Below are positions 1-7,526 of a DNA stretch of 38,429 bases, in pieces. The DNA comes from Flavobacteriales bacterium. GTDB taxonomy: Bacteria > Bacteroidota > Bacteroidia > Flavobacteriales_F > PHOS-HE28. Within the stretch, counting starts at the first letter, position 1. Each line of letters opens with the position of its first letter. The position numbers and the translations under genes were made by a program. Location of the stretch: the NCBI GenBank assembly GCA_016788285.1, contig JAEUSW010000211.1, positions 1 to 38,429 on the forward strand, read 5' to 3'. Below the pieces are notes generated by a model. That model saw only the letters and a program-made list of their open reading frames with translations. It was not told the DNA's origin and did not search any database.

Positions 1-319
1 GGACTACGCCGGGCCGGCCATCTTCAGCCTGGACACCATCTACGTGGAGCAGGTGCTCGGCCCGCCGAACTTCTTCCGCCAGGTGGTGCGGTTCAAGGTG
101 AACGCGAGCCTCTTCCTGTCGTCCGCCAGCTATCAGGTGGAGGTCCATGACCTGCTCGAGGGCACGCGGACGCTCGTGGGGCAGGTGCCGCCTGGGTCGC
201 ACACACTGCGGTTCTACCGCCTGGAGTACCAGCCCGGTCAGGAGGTCTGCCTGGAGATGCGGCTCACCAACAACAATGCATTCGGTCGTCCCGAGACGAT
301 CTGTGGAACATGGCCATGA
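1..319 (+). CDS. C-terminal fragment of an unknown protein
   Basis: The frame is open from the window edge and ends at TGA 317-319, giving about 105 visible residues without a natural start. The visible part alternates short hydrophobic strands with Gly and Pro turns (SYQVEVHDL, SHTLRFYRLEY, EVCLEMRLTNNN) and looks like a beta-rich domain. I do not recognise a family. The stop overlaps the ATG at 316 of parC (ATGA), which suggests translational coupling with the topoisomerase gene. An exported or envelope protein is possible, but the N-terminus lies outside the window. Confidence 0.6.
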   Translation, partial: DYAGPAIFSLDTIYVEQVLGPPNFFRQVVRFKVNASLFLSSASYQVEVHDLLEGTRTLVGQVPPGSHTLRFYRLEYQPGQEVCLEMRLTNNNAFGRPETICGTWP

Positions 320-3084
320 ACGACGAACAGGAAGGGCTGGAGGAACGCAGCGGTGGCGAGGAGGGTCCGGTGGAGGGAGCGCCCCAGGAGGGTGGCGACC
401 GCGGTGTGCCGGGTCTGGCGCCGGGCAGCGGCGGTGCCTTCAGCGTGAGCGGCATGTACCGCAGCTGGTTCCTGGACTACGCCAGCTACGTGATCCTCGA
501 GCGGGCGGTGCCCGCGCTGTACGACGGGTTGAAGCCCGTTCAGCGCCGCATCCTGCACGCCATGAAGGAGCTCGATGACGGACGCTACAACAAGGTGGCC
601 AACATCATCGGGCACACCATGCAGTACCATCCGCACGGCGATGCCAGCATCGGCGATGCGCTGGTGCAGCTGGGGCAGAAGGACCTGGTGATCGACTGCC
701 AGGGCAACTGGGGCAACACCCTCACGGGCGACAGTGCGGCGGCGCCCCGCTACATCGAGGCCCGCCTCAGCAAGTTCGCCAAGGACGTGGTCTTCAACCC
801 GAAGACCACCGAGTGGCAGTTGAGCTACGACGGCCGCAACAAGGAGCCCATCTTCCTTCCGGTGAAGTTCCCGCTCCTGCTCGCGCAGGGCGCGGAGGGC
901 ATCGCCGTCGGCCTGAGCTGCAAGGTGCTGCCGCACAACTTCAACGAGCTCATCGACGCCAGCATCGCCGTGCTGCGCAGGCGCTCCTTCGACCTGGTGC
1001 CCGACTTCCCCACGGGCGGCCTGGCGGACGTGAGCAACTACAACGAGGGCGAACGGGGCGGCCGGGTGCGCTGCCGGGCGCGCATCCGCAAGGAGGACGC
1101 CAAGACGCTCGTCATCACCGAGATCCCCTTCGGCACCACGACCACCTCGCTCATCGAGAGCATCATCAAGGCCAACGAGAAGGGCAAGATCCGGGTGAGG
1201 CACATCGAGGACAACACGGCCGAGAACGCCGAGATCCTCATCCACCTGGCCGCGGGCGTCAGCCCGGACACCACCATCGATGCGCTCTTCGCCTTCACCG
1301 ACTGCGAGGTGAGCATCGCGCCGAACGCGGTGGTGATCGAGAACGACAAGCCGCGCTTCGTGGGGGTGAAGGAACTGCTGCGCATCAGCACGGAGAACAC
1401 GCTGCGCCTGCTGAAGCTGGAGCTGGAGATCCGCCTGGAGGAGCTGGAGGCCCAATGGCATTTCAGCTCGCTCGAGCGCATCTTCATCGAGAAGAAGGTG
1501 TACCGGAAGATCGAGGAGGCCGAGACCTGGGAGGAGGTGCTGAGCTTCATCGACAAGGGCCTGAAGCCGCACATCAAGGAGCTTCGCCGCCCGGTGACCG
1601 AGGAGGACATCCTCCGCCTCACCGAGATCCGCATCAAGCGCATCTCCAAGTACGACAGCTTCAAGGCCGATGAGCACATCCGAGGCCTCGAGGACCAGAT
1701 CGCCGAGGTGAAGGACAAGCTGGCCCACCTCGTGGACCACGCGGTGGAGCACTTCAAGGAGCTGAAGAAGAAGTACGGGGCGGGCCGTGAGCGACGCACC
1801 GAGCTGCGCACCTTCGACACCATCGTGGCCACCAAGGTGGCCGTGGCCAACCGCAAGCTCTACGTGGACAAGGCCGAGGGCTTCATGGGCTGGAGCCTGC
1901 GCAACCATGAGTTCGTGGACGAGTGTTCGGACATCGACGACATCATCGTGTTCCGCGAGAACGGCACCATGCTCGTCACCAAGGTGGCCGACAAGAAGTT
2001 CATCGGCAAGGGCGTGCTGCACGTGGGCGTCTGGAAGAAGAACGACGAGCGCACCATCTACCACCTGGTGTACCAGGACGGGCCCAAGGGGGCCTACTAC
2101 ATGAAGCGCTTCGCCGTCACCGGCATCACCCGCGACAAGGAGTACGACCTCACCAGCGGAGCGCCCGGCAGCAAGGTGGAGTACTTCAGCGCCAACCCCG
2201 ACGGCGCCGCCGAGGTGGTGCAGGTCACCCTGCGCCCGCGGCCCAACCTGCGCAAGACGAAGTTCGACGTCGACTTCAGCCAGCTGTCCGTGAAGGGGCG
2301 CGGCAGCAAGGGCAACCTGCTCACGCGGTACATGGTGCAGAAGGTGGTGCTCAAGGAGCGCGGTGGCAGCACGCTCGGCGCGATCCCCATCTGGTTCGAT
2401 GAGACCGTGCGCCGCCTCAACGACACCGGCCATGGGCGCTACCTGGGCCGCTTTTCCGGCGATGACCGCATCCTGGCCATCATGCGCGACGGCAGCTACC
2501 AGCTGTTCCCCTTCGTGCTCAGCACCCACTTCCCGGACAACGCGGTCACCGTGGTGAAGTGGGATCCGAAAGCGGTGGTCAGCGCGGTGTACTGGGAGGG
2601 CGAGAAACAGCAGTTCCAGGTGAAGCGCTTCCTGGTGGAGCCCTCGCGCGAGCCCATGTCTTTCATCACGGACCACCCGGAGAGCCGGCTGGCGGCGCAC
2701 AGCCTCGTGGGCCATCCGCGCGTGCGGGTGAGCTTCGACAAGCGCAGCAGCGACCGGCCCGACGAGGAGGTCGACCTGGAGGCCTTCATCGCGGTGAAAG
2801 GGGTGAAGGCCCTGGGCAACCGGCTCACCCCCTTCAAGGTGAAGGACCTCGAGCTGCTCGACCCCGTGTTCATCCCGATGACGCCCGAGCTGGAGGAGGT
2901 GCAGGGCATGCTGATCAGCGACGAGGAGATCGGCAACATGGAGGCGCCCGAGGAGGAGGGCCTCGAGGAGAGCCCGGTGAAGCAGTTCAAGCGGCAACAG
3001 GCCATCCAGGAGGTGGAGCGCTCGCCGGAGGATCCCCTCATCGGCTACGAGCCCGGCAAGCAGATCACCCTGGGCCTGGACTGA
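316..3084 (+). CDS. parC: DNA topoisomerase IV subunit A (ParC/GyrA family)
   Basis: This is the DNA-cleaving subunit of a type IIA topoisomerase, which with ParE decatenates and relaxes chromosomes in the cytoplasm. After an acidic, Gly-rich N-terminal extension of about 45 residues comes the conserved core: YASYVILERAVP, DGLKPVQRRILH, YHPHGDASIGDAL and QGNWGN. The catalytic Tyr is in APRYIEARL (codon 751-753, residue 146). A coiled-coil stretch follows around residues 440-490, and the C-terminal half is the degenerate beta-pinwheel DNA-wrapping domain. The lack of a clear GyrA box (QRRGGRG-like) favours ParC over GyrA. At 922 aa it has the usual length for Bacteroidota. The start at 316 gives an ATGA overlap with the preceding gene; an in-frame ATG at 310 is equally possible. 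The acidic C-terminal tail (DEEIGNMEAPEEEGLEE) is a common feature of such subunits. Confidence 0.95.
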   Translation: MNDEQEGLEERSGGEEGPVEGAPQEGGDRGVPGLAPGSGGAFSVSGMYRSWFLDYASYVILERAVPALYDGLKPVQRRILHAMKELDDGRYNKVANIIGHTMQYHPHGDASIGDALVQLGQKDLVIDCQGNWGNTLTGDSAAAPRYIEARLSKFAKDVVFNPKTTEWQLSYDGRNKEPIFLPVKFPLLLAQGAEGIAVGLSCKVLPHNFNELIDASIAVLRRRSFDLVPDFPTGGLADVSNYNEGERGGRVRCRARIRKEDAKTLVITEIPFGTTTTSLIESIIKANEKGKIRVRHIEDNTAENAEILIHLAAGVSPDTTIDALFAFTDCEVSIAPNAVVIENDKPRFVGVKELLRISTENTLRLLKLELEIRLEELEAQWHFSSLERIFIEKKVYRKIEEAETWEEVLSFIDKGLKPHIKELRRPVTEEDILRLTEIRIKRISKYDSFKADEHIRGLEDQIAEVKDKLAHLVDHAVEHFKELKKKYGAGRERRTELRTFDTIVATKVAVANRKLYVDKAEGFMGWSLRNHEFVDECSDIDDIIVFRENGTMLVTKVADKKFIGKGVLHVGVWKKNDERTIYHLVYQDGPKGAYYMKRFAVTGITRDKEYDLTSGAPGSKVEYFSANPDGAAEVVQVTLRPRPNLRKTKFDVDFSQLSVKGRGSKGNLLTRYMVQKVVLKERGGSTLGAIPIWFDETVRRLNDTGHGRYLGRFSGDDRILAIMRDGSYQLFPFVLSTHFPDNAVTVVKWDPKAVVSAVYWEGEKQQFQVKRFLVEPSREPMSFITDHPESRLAAHSLVGHPRVRVSFDKRSSDRPDEEVDLEAFIAVKGVKALGNRLTPFKVKDLELLDPVFIPMTPELEEVQGMLISDEEIGNMEAPEEEGLEESPVKQFKRQQAIQEVERSPEDPLIGYEPGKQITLGLD

Positions 3085-3140
3085 TGCGGCGTCCGGCGCA
3101 CCGCCTCTCCGGACCGTGGCGGACGGTGACCGTGCCGCTG

Positions 3141-3148
3141 TAGATTCG
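3141..3148 (+). promoter_or_regulatory. Bacteroidota -7 element (TAGATTCG)
   Basis: TAGATTCG matches the TAnnTTTG -7 consensus with one change (C for T). It lies 17 nt before the ATG of the small exported protein at 3166. No clear TTG -33 element was found at the expected spacing. The call rests on the same motif recurring upstream of many genes in this window. Confidence 0.5.
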
Positions 3149-3165
3149 GGGCACAAGCCGAACCC

Positions 3166-3549
3166 ATGGAGCGTCACCTTCGATCCCTGCTCGCGGCCGC
3201 GGTGCTGAGCTGCGGCCCCGTCGCACACCTCGCCGCGCAGAACCTGGTGAACACGCGCAAGACCGAGGTGCACATGCTGTGCCACTGGCGGCCCGGCACC
3301 GAATGCCCGGGCGATGTGCTGAAGGAGACCGCCGTGATCTACGCCGTACCCGCGGACAGTGCCATCGTGCCCATGCGCCCCGGCGGCGGTGACCGCTGGG
3401 TGCTGAACCGCGTGGAGGTGTGCTGTGATCCGCGCTGCCTGGTGCGCTCCGAGGCGAGCGTGACGTGCAGTACCTCCAACGACAAGGGCAAGTGCGGCAA
3501 GGACCCGGTGAAGCTCATCCGCGAAGAGCGGCGCTACACCGTGGAGTGA
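3166..3549 (+). CDS. Small exported cysteine-rich hypothetical protein
   Basis: A 127-aa protein with a Sec signal peptide: Arg near the N-terminus, the hydrophobic stretch LLAAAVLSCGPVAHL and probable cleavage after LAAQ. The mature part of about 100 residues has seven or more cysteines (HMLCHW, TECPG, VCCDPRC, TCST, GKCGK), suggesting a disulfide-stabilised periplasmic or secreted domain. I recognise no family. A -7-like element lies 17 nt upstream, so the gene probably has its own promoter. Its TGA stop (3547-3549) abuts the stop codon of the convergent FG-GAP gene with no base between them. Confidence 0.75.
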   Translation: MERHLRSLLAAAVLSCGPVAHLAAQNLVNTRKTEVHMLCHWRPGTECPGDVLKETAVIYAVPADSAIVPMRPGGGDRWVLNRVEVCCDPRCLVRSEASVTCSTSNDKGKCGKDPVKLIREERRYTVE

Positions 3550-6500
3550 TCACCGGCGCATCACCACCAGTGGCAGGCGGTCCGTGCGTTCGCCGCGGAC
3601 AACGTCCACCTGATACCGTCCGGGCACCAGTGCGTGGATGTCGAGCCTGAGCGGCAGCAGGGCGTTCAGCGGCCCAACGGTGACGCGCCCCGTGGCATCC
3701 AGGACGCGCACGACGGCGCGCTGAGGGAGCGCATCGATGAGCAGCTGGTCGGTGGCCGGATTCGGCCAGAGCCGCAGGGAGCTCGTGGTCAGGTCCTGCC
3801 CCAGGCCGGTGTCCTCGTCCACGAGGATGCTGTCCACGGCGATGCCGGTGCAGGTCCCGTCGCTCACGGTGTACTGCACCACCACCCAGCCGAGGCCGTG
3901 CTGCTGGGGGTCGAAGCTCCCGACGACCTGGCCATCGATGGTGTACGTGCCCCCGGCAGGAGCTCCACCGGTCAAGGGCAGTGCTGGTCGATGCAGGCCC
4001 AGGGTGTCCACCGGGAGCGTGAGCGTGGCGGGCGGTGCGGCGAGCACGATCACCTGCACGGAATCAGTGCCCGGGCATTCATCCACCAGCGCGGCGGTGA
4101 GCGTGATCAGCTGCGGGCCTGCGCCGGCGGCCGAGGGGTCGAACTGGCCGACGGTGCCCGTGCCGGAGGCCGCCCCGCCCCAGTCGCCGGCCGGCGATCC
4201 GGTGAGCTCCACCACGGGTCCGTTGTCACAATAAGGGCCACCGGCCATCACCTCCGGAACGGTGCGCGCCTGCACGGTGAAGGTGCGGGGCAGGTTGCTG
4301 CATTGTCCGCCGGTGGCATCCGTGAAGGTGTAGATGGCGATGCCATCGAACGGGAGCGGCGCCAGGAAGGTGGGGTCGAGCGTGCCGTCGGCCCCGTTCA
4401 GCGGTGCGGACCACAGGCCGCCCAAGGGCAGGGCGTGGAAGTCCTGGATGCCATCGTCCGCGCAGAACACCGAGCCGTCCGCCGGGCCGAACACCGAGGG
4501 CCGCCGCAGCGCGGTGATGGCCTGTGACGCCGTGGTGCTGCATCCCTGGGCGTCCGTGTAGGCGTAGTGCAACAGGTAATTGCCGAACTGATGGGTGCTC
4601 ACGTCGAAATGCCCGCCCAGCACGCCGAACCCGCTCCAAAGCCCGCCGGAGGGCTGCGCGTGCCCGAGCGGGTAGGGGCCCGAGCTGCTGCACAGCGTAT
4701 CGAACGGGACAAGGACCACCTCCGGTTCGGGATACACCGTGATCCAAGTGGTGAGCGTATCGGGGCAGAAGGCGCCAGCATCAGCGGTCGTCACCAGGGC
4801 ATAGCTGCCCGGCCCCAGCGCCGGGTCGAACTGCACGGCCAGGATGTGGGGCTGCACGTACTGCACGCCGAACACCGGCCCGTTCAGGGTGACCGTTCCG
4901 GGTGAAGGACCGCTGAGCACGATGGTCTGCGGCGTTTCGTTCGCGCACATCGCCGTGTCCACCAGCAGGCTCATGGGTGCGGGTGCGGGCAGGTCGAGCC
5001 ACAGGCCTTCGCTGGCGCAGCTTCCCCCGGCGGCGTCCTGCAGCACGAAGATGGCCTCGCCCAGGATCGGCCGTTGGTCCAGGGCCACCAGTCCGGTGCT
5101 GTCCACCGCGCCGAACCACACGCCGGTGGACGGCCGCGCGAGCAGCTGCACGGGACCTTCCGGGCAGGTGGGGATGGGTGACACCACGGGTTGCACGGTG
5201 GGCGCGGCCACCACGAGCAGGGGGGCATCGCCGGAGACGGGACAGCCCGAAGGATCGATCACGAGATGCTGCAGGACGTAGGTGCCCGGCCCTGCCATGA
5301 ACGCCTTGAACTGGCCTTGGTCCACCAACGGGCCCGACCAGAGCCCGGACGTCGGCTGGGGTGGAGGGAGCGTGTAGCTGCCACCGAACCAGCAAAGGGT
5401 GTCCAGGGCGGGCAGGCTGAGGGACCAGGACGGAGCCGCGGCCGGCAGCTCGCTCGGGTACCAGCCGAACGCGTTGGGATAGGTGACCAGAAGGTCGTCT
5501 AGCCCATCCCCGTTGAGATCGGCCCAGAGCGGGAGGTCGCCCTTCAGCACATCGGTGAGGTCGACGGCCGGTGTGGATCCGATGAGGCCGCTGCGCAGCT
5601 GCCGCCAGCGGGTCGGCGCACCCGGCTCGGTGGGGAAGTGGACCACCGAGGCCGAAGCACCACATCCCGGACGACCGTACGCCGCTTCGCCGCCTTCGCT
5701 CCCCGATGCGAACGGCAGCACGGCGAAGGCCGGCCACGGACCGTCGTTGCGCGCCCACTGGAGCACGGGTCCATGCAGCCCGATGTCGAGGTCGCCATCC
5801 CCGTCGATGTCGAGCACCTCCGCTTCATGTTCGATGTCCGACAAGGCCGTGAAGGCCGTGACCGCGGACCATGCACTGCCATCACCGGCGCTGTTCTCCG
5901 CCACCACGTAGTGGCCTTCGAGGTCATGCAACAGCAGGTCCACATCCCCGTCCGAGTCCAGGTCGCCCACGACGAAGAGCCCGGAACCGATGCCGGGCAG
6001 CACGTCCGGCAGGGCCTCCAGCGGGGCGAAGGATCCGCCGGCATTGGTGCAGCGGAACACGCTGTTGTGCCCGCCGAAGAGCGCGAGCACCTCGGGGAGG
6101 CCATCGCCGGTGAGGTCGGTGAGGTGGAGGGCGGTGAAGCCACGGGGCAGAAGGCGGGCGGGCATCGTGGCGATGGCCTGGGGCGGGCCGAAGGAGCCCA
6201 GCCCATTGAGGTTCGTCAGGTGGAAAAGGGTGCTGTCGGTGTCCCGTGCCATCACCAGGTCGGCGTCGCCGTCGCCGTCCAGATCCCCCGCGCGCACCAT
6301 CAGCCGCACGTTGGGCGGCTGGGGGAGGATCACATGATGCGGTCCGAAGCCGCCCTGTCCGTCGAGATTGCGGTACCAATGGACCCCGTCATCCTTGGTC
6401 ACAAGCAGGTCCAGGTCACCATCGCCATCCAGGTCGCAGGCCTGCACATGCCGGACGGCACAGCCGTCCACGGGCTGATAGCCCCCGAACTGGGCCACGG

Positions 6501-6555
6501 CCGATCCGGTGCTGCTGAACACCAGGAGGACGACCAGGTCACGATGGATCCGCAT
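3550..6555 (-). CDS. FG-GAP/VCBS repeat protein with T9SS type A sorting domain
   Basis: A large surface or secreted protein of about 1001 aa. The signal peptide is MRIHRDLVVLLVFSSTGSAVAQ. The first 350 residues hold several FG-GAP/VCBS repeats with calcium-binding Asp loops (DLDGDGDLDLL, DLDGDGDADLV, DLDSDGDVDLL, DIDGDGDLDIG), as in beta-propeller adhesins. The middle is a series of Ig-like, Cys-containing segments repeating a 'GGLWSG' or 'TGVWFG' strand, typical of Bacteroidota secreted proteins. The last 80 residues (LRLWPNPATDQLLID to the C-terminus) form a T9SS type A sorting domain, so the protein should cross the outer membrane by T9SS and be anchored or released. The start at ATG 6555 is chosen because it opens directly on the signal peptide and follows the -7 element TACCTTTG; a TTG at 6591 is less likely. 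The ligand is unknown. Confidence 0.9.
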   Translation of the reverse strand: MRIHRDLVVLLVFSSTGSAVAQFGGYQPVDGCAVRHVQACDLDGDGDLDLLVTKDDGVHWYRNLDGQGGFGPHHVILPQPPNVRLMVRAGDLDGDGDADLVMARDTDSTLFHLTNLNGLGSFGPPQAIATMPARLLPRGFTALHLTDLTGDGLPEVLALFGGHNSVFRCTNAGGSFAPLEALPDVLPGIGSGLFVVGDLDSDGDVDLLLHDLEGHYVVAENSAGDGSAWSAVTAFTALSDIEHEAEVLDIDGDGDLDIGLHGPVLQWARNDGPWPAFAVLPFASGSEGGEAAYGRPGCGASASVVHFPTEPGAPTRWRQLRSGLIGSTPAVDLTDVLKGDLPLWADLNGDGLDDLLVTYPNAFGWYPSELPAAAPSWSLSLPALDTLCWFGGSYTLPPPQPTSGLWSGPLVDQGQFKAFMAGPGTYVLQHLVIDPSGCPVSGDAPLLVVAAPTVQPVVSPIPTCPEGPVQLLARPSTGVWFGAVDSTGLVALDQRPILGEAIFVLQDAAGGSCASEGLWLDLPAPAPMSLLVDTAMCANETPQTIVLSGPSPGTVTLNGPVFGVQYVQPHILAVQFDPALGPGSYALVTTADAGAFCPDTLTTWITVYPEPEVVLVPFDTLCSSSGPYPLGHAQPSGGLWSGFGVLGGHFDVSTHQFGNYLLHYAYTDAQGCSTTASQAITALRRPSVFGPADGSVFCADDGIQDFHALPLGGLWSAPLNGADGTLDPTFLAPLPFDGIAIYTFTDATGGQCSNLPRTFTVQARTVPEVMAGGPYCDNGPVVELTGSPAGDWGGAASGTGTVGQFDPSAAGAGPQLITLTAALVDECPGTDSVQVIVLAAPPATLTLPVDTLGLHRPALPLTGGAPAGGTYTIDGQVVGSFDPQQHGLGWVVVQYTVSDGTCTGIAVDSILVDEDTGLGQDLTTSSLRLWPNPATDQLLIDALPQRAVVRVLDATGRVTVGPLNALLPLRLDIHALVPGRYQVDVVRGERTDRLPLVVMRR

Positions 6556-6564
6556 CGGGCTCCC

Positions 6565-6572
6565 CAAAGGTA
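6565..6572 (-). promoter_or_regulatory. -7 element TACCTTTG of the FG-GAP gene
   Basis: An exact TAnnTTTG match on the minus strand, ending 9 nt before ATG 6555. It lies in the 32-nt gap after the usp stop. A TTG sits 16 nt upstream of it, shorter than the usual 19-21. Transcription would begin at or next to the start codon. Confidence 0.55.
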
Positions 6573-6587
6573 GCCCCGCGGAAAGGG

Positions 6588-7379
6588 TCAATGGGCACAG
6601 AGCACCGGGATCGCATGCTCGTTGACGAGCAGGCGCTCCTTTTCGGCGTCGGCGATGTATCGGTACTCGTCGGAGGCGTCGGCGATGATGGCGAAACCGT
6701 GCGCGTCCACGCTGTGCGCGTACCGGATGGTCTGCTCGGCGAAGCCGACGGAGAACACGGTGAGGGGTTCGTTCACCTCCACGATGCGGATGCCGGCCTG
6801 TTCCAGATGGCGGAGCATCCGCTGTTTGTTGGCGCGAAGCTGTTCGGAGGGCTCTTCGTTCGGGCGCATCACCTGGTAGATGTGCACTTCGGTGGCGTCG
6901 AGCTTCGCCAGCCAGGTGACGGTGTCGAGCAGGCGGCCGATCTCCGCATGGCCGGACACGGGCATCACCAGGCGTTCCACGCGACGCGCGGGACTGTGGC
7001 CCTGCATGATCCAGCTGGGCAGCCCCACGTGCCGCACCAGCTTGAGGATGTCGGCGCCGAACAGGTTCTGGCGGAGGCCGCGCGGCCCGTGGGTGCCGGC
7101 CACCATGAGGGCATGACCGGTGGAGGCCTCTGCGGCGATCTCCTTCATGAAGTTGCCATCGCGGTAGATCACCTTCACCGGGGCGCCCTCGGCGTTCCGC
7201 TGCACCAGTGCCTCGAGCTCTGCGCGGACCTGGTCGCCCACCGGACCCGACCGCTCGTGCTTGTCGCGCACATGCAGCAAGGTGACGGAGGACGCCGAGG
7301 CCTTGGCGAGGCGCACGGCGTGGGCCAGGGCGGTACCGCCGAGTTCGGACATGTCCACGGGGCAGAGCAGGTCACGCAT
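6588..7379 (-). CDS. Tandem-domain universal stress protein (UspA family)
   Basis: A 263-aa cytoplasmic protein with two Usp folds in tandem. Domain 1 (about residues 1-135) opens with MRDLLCPVDMSELGGTALAHA and contains ALMVAGTHGPRG followed by the GADILKLVRHVGLP segment, an ATP-binding-loop type signature. Domain 2 (about 145-263) opens with RLVMPVSGHAE and ends with the strand LVNEHAIPVLCAH; its nucleotide loop is degenerate. Such proteins bind nucleotides or partner proteins under stress; the specific role is unknown. ATG 7379 is preceded by TATCTTGC at 7397-7404 (minus strand), a variant of the -7 element. The FG-GAP gene follows 32 nt downstream on the same strand with its own promoter. 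Confidence 0.88.
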   Translation of the reverse strand: MRDLLCPVDMSELGGTALAHAVRLAKASASSVTLLHVRDKHERSGPVGDQVRAELEALVQRNAEGAPVKVIYRDGNFMKEIAAEASTGHALMVAGTHGPRGLRQNLFGADILKLVRHVGLPSWIMQGHSPARRVERLVMPVSGHAEIGRLLDTVTWLAKLDATEVHIYQVMRPNEEPSEQLRANKQRMLRHLEQAGIRIVEVNEPLTVFSVGFAEQTIRYAHSVDAHGFAIIADASDEYRYIADAEKERLLVNEHAIPVLCAH

Positions 7380-7526
7380 GGTTACCGGATGGGGCGGCAA
7401 GATAGAAGCGATCCACGGGTGGGCCCGGACGACCATCCGTCGGTGTTGGATGCCCTTCCAACGATCGCTCCGGCCTTTCCGCGCCATTGGCGCGGAGCGG
7501 TATGGACGAACGCCTACCTTGCCCAC

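Noticed and set aside
238-3285. Long open frame on the minus strand opposite parC (about 1,015 codons)
   Set aside because: It mirrors parC codons in a GC-rich genome, is His/Leu/Val-rich low complexity and has no recognisable domain. parC is certain.
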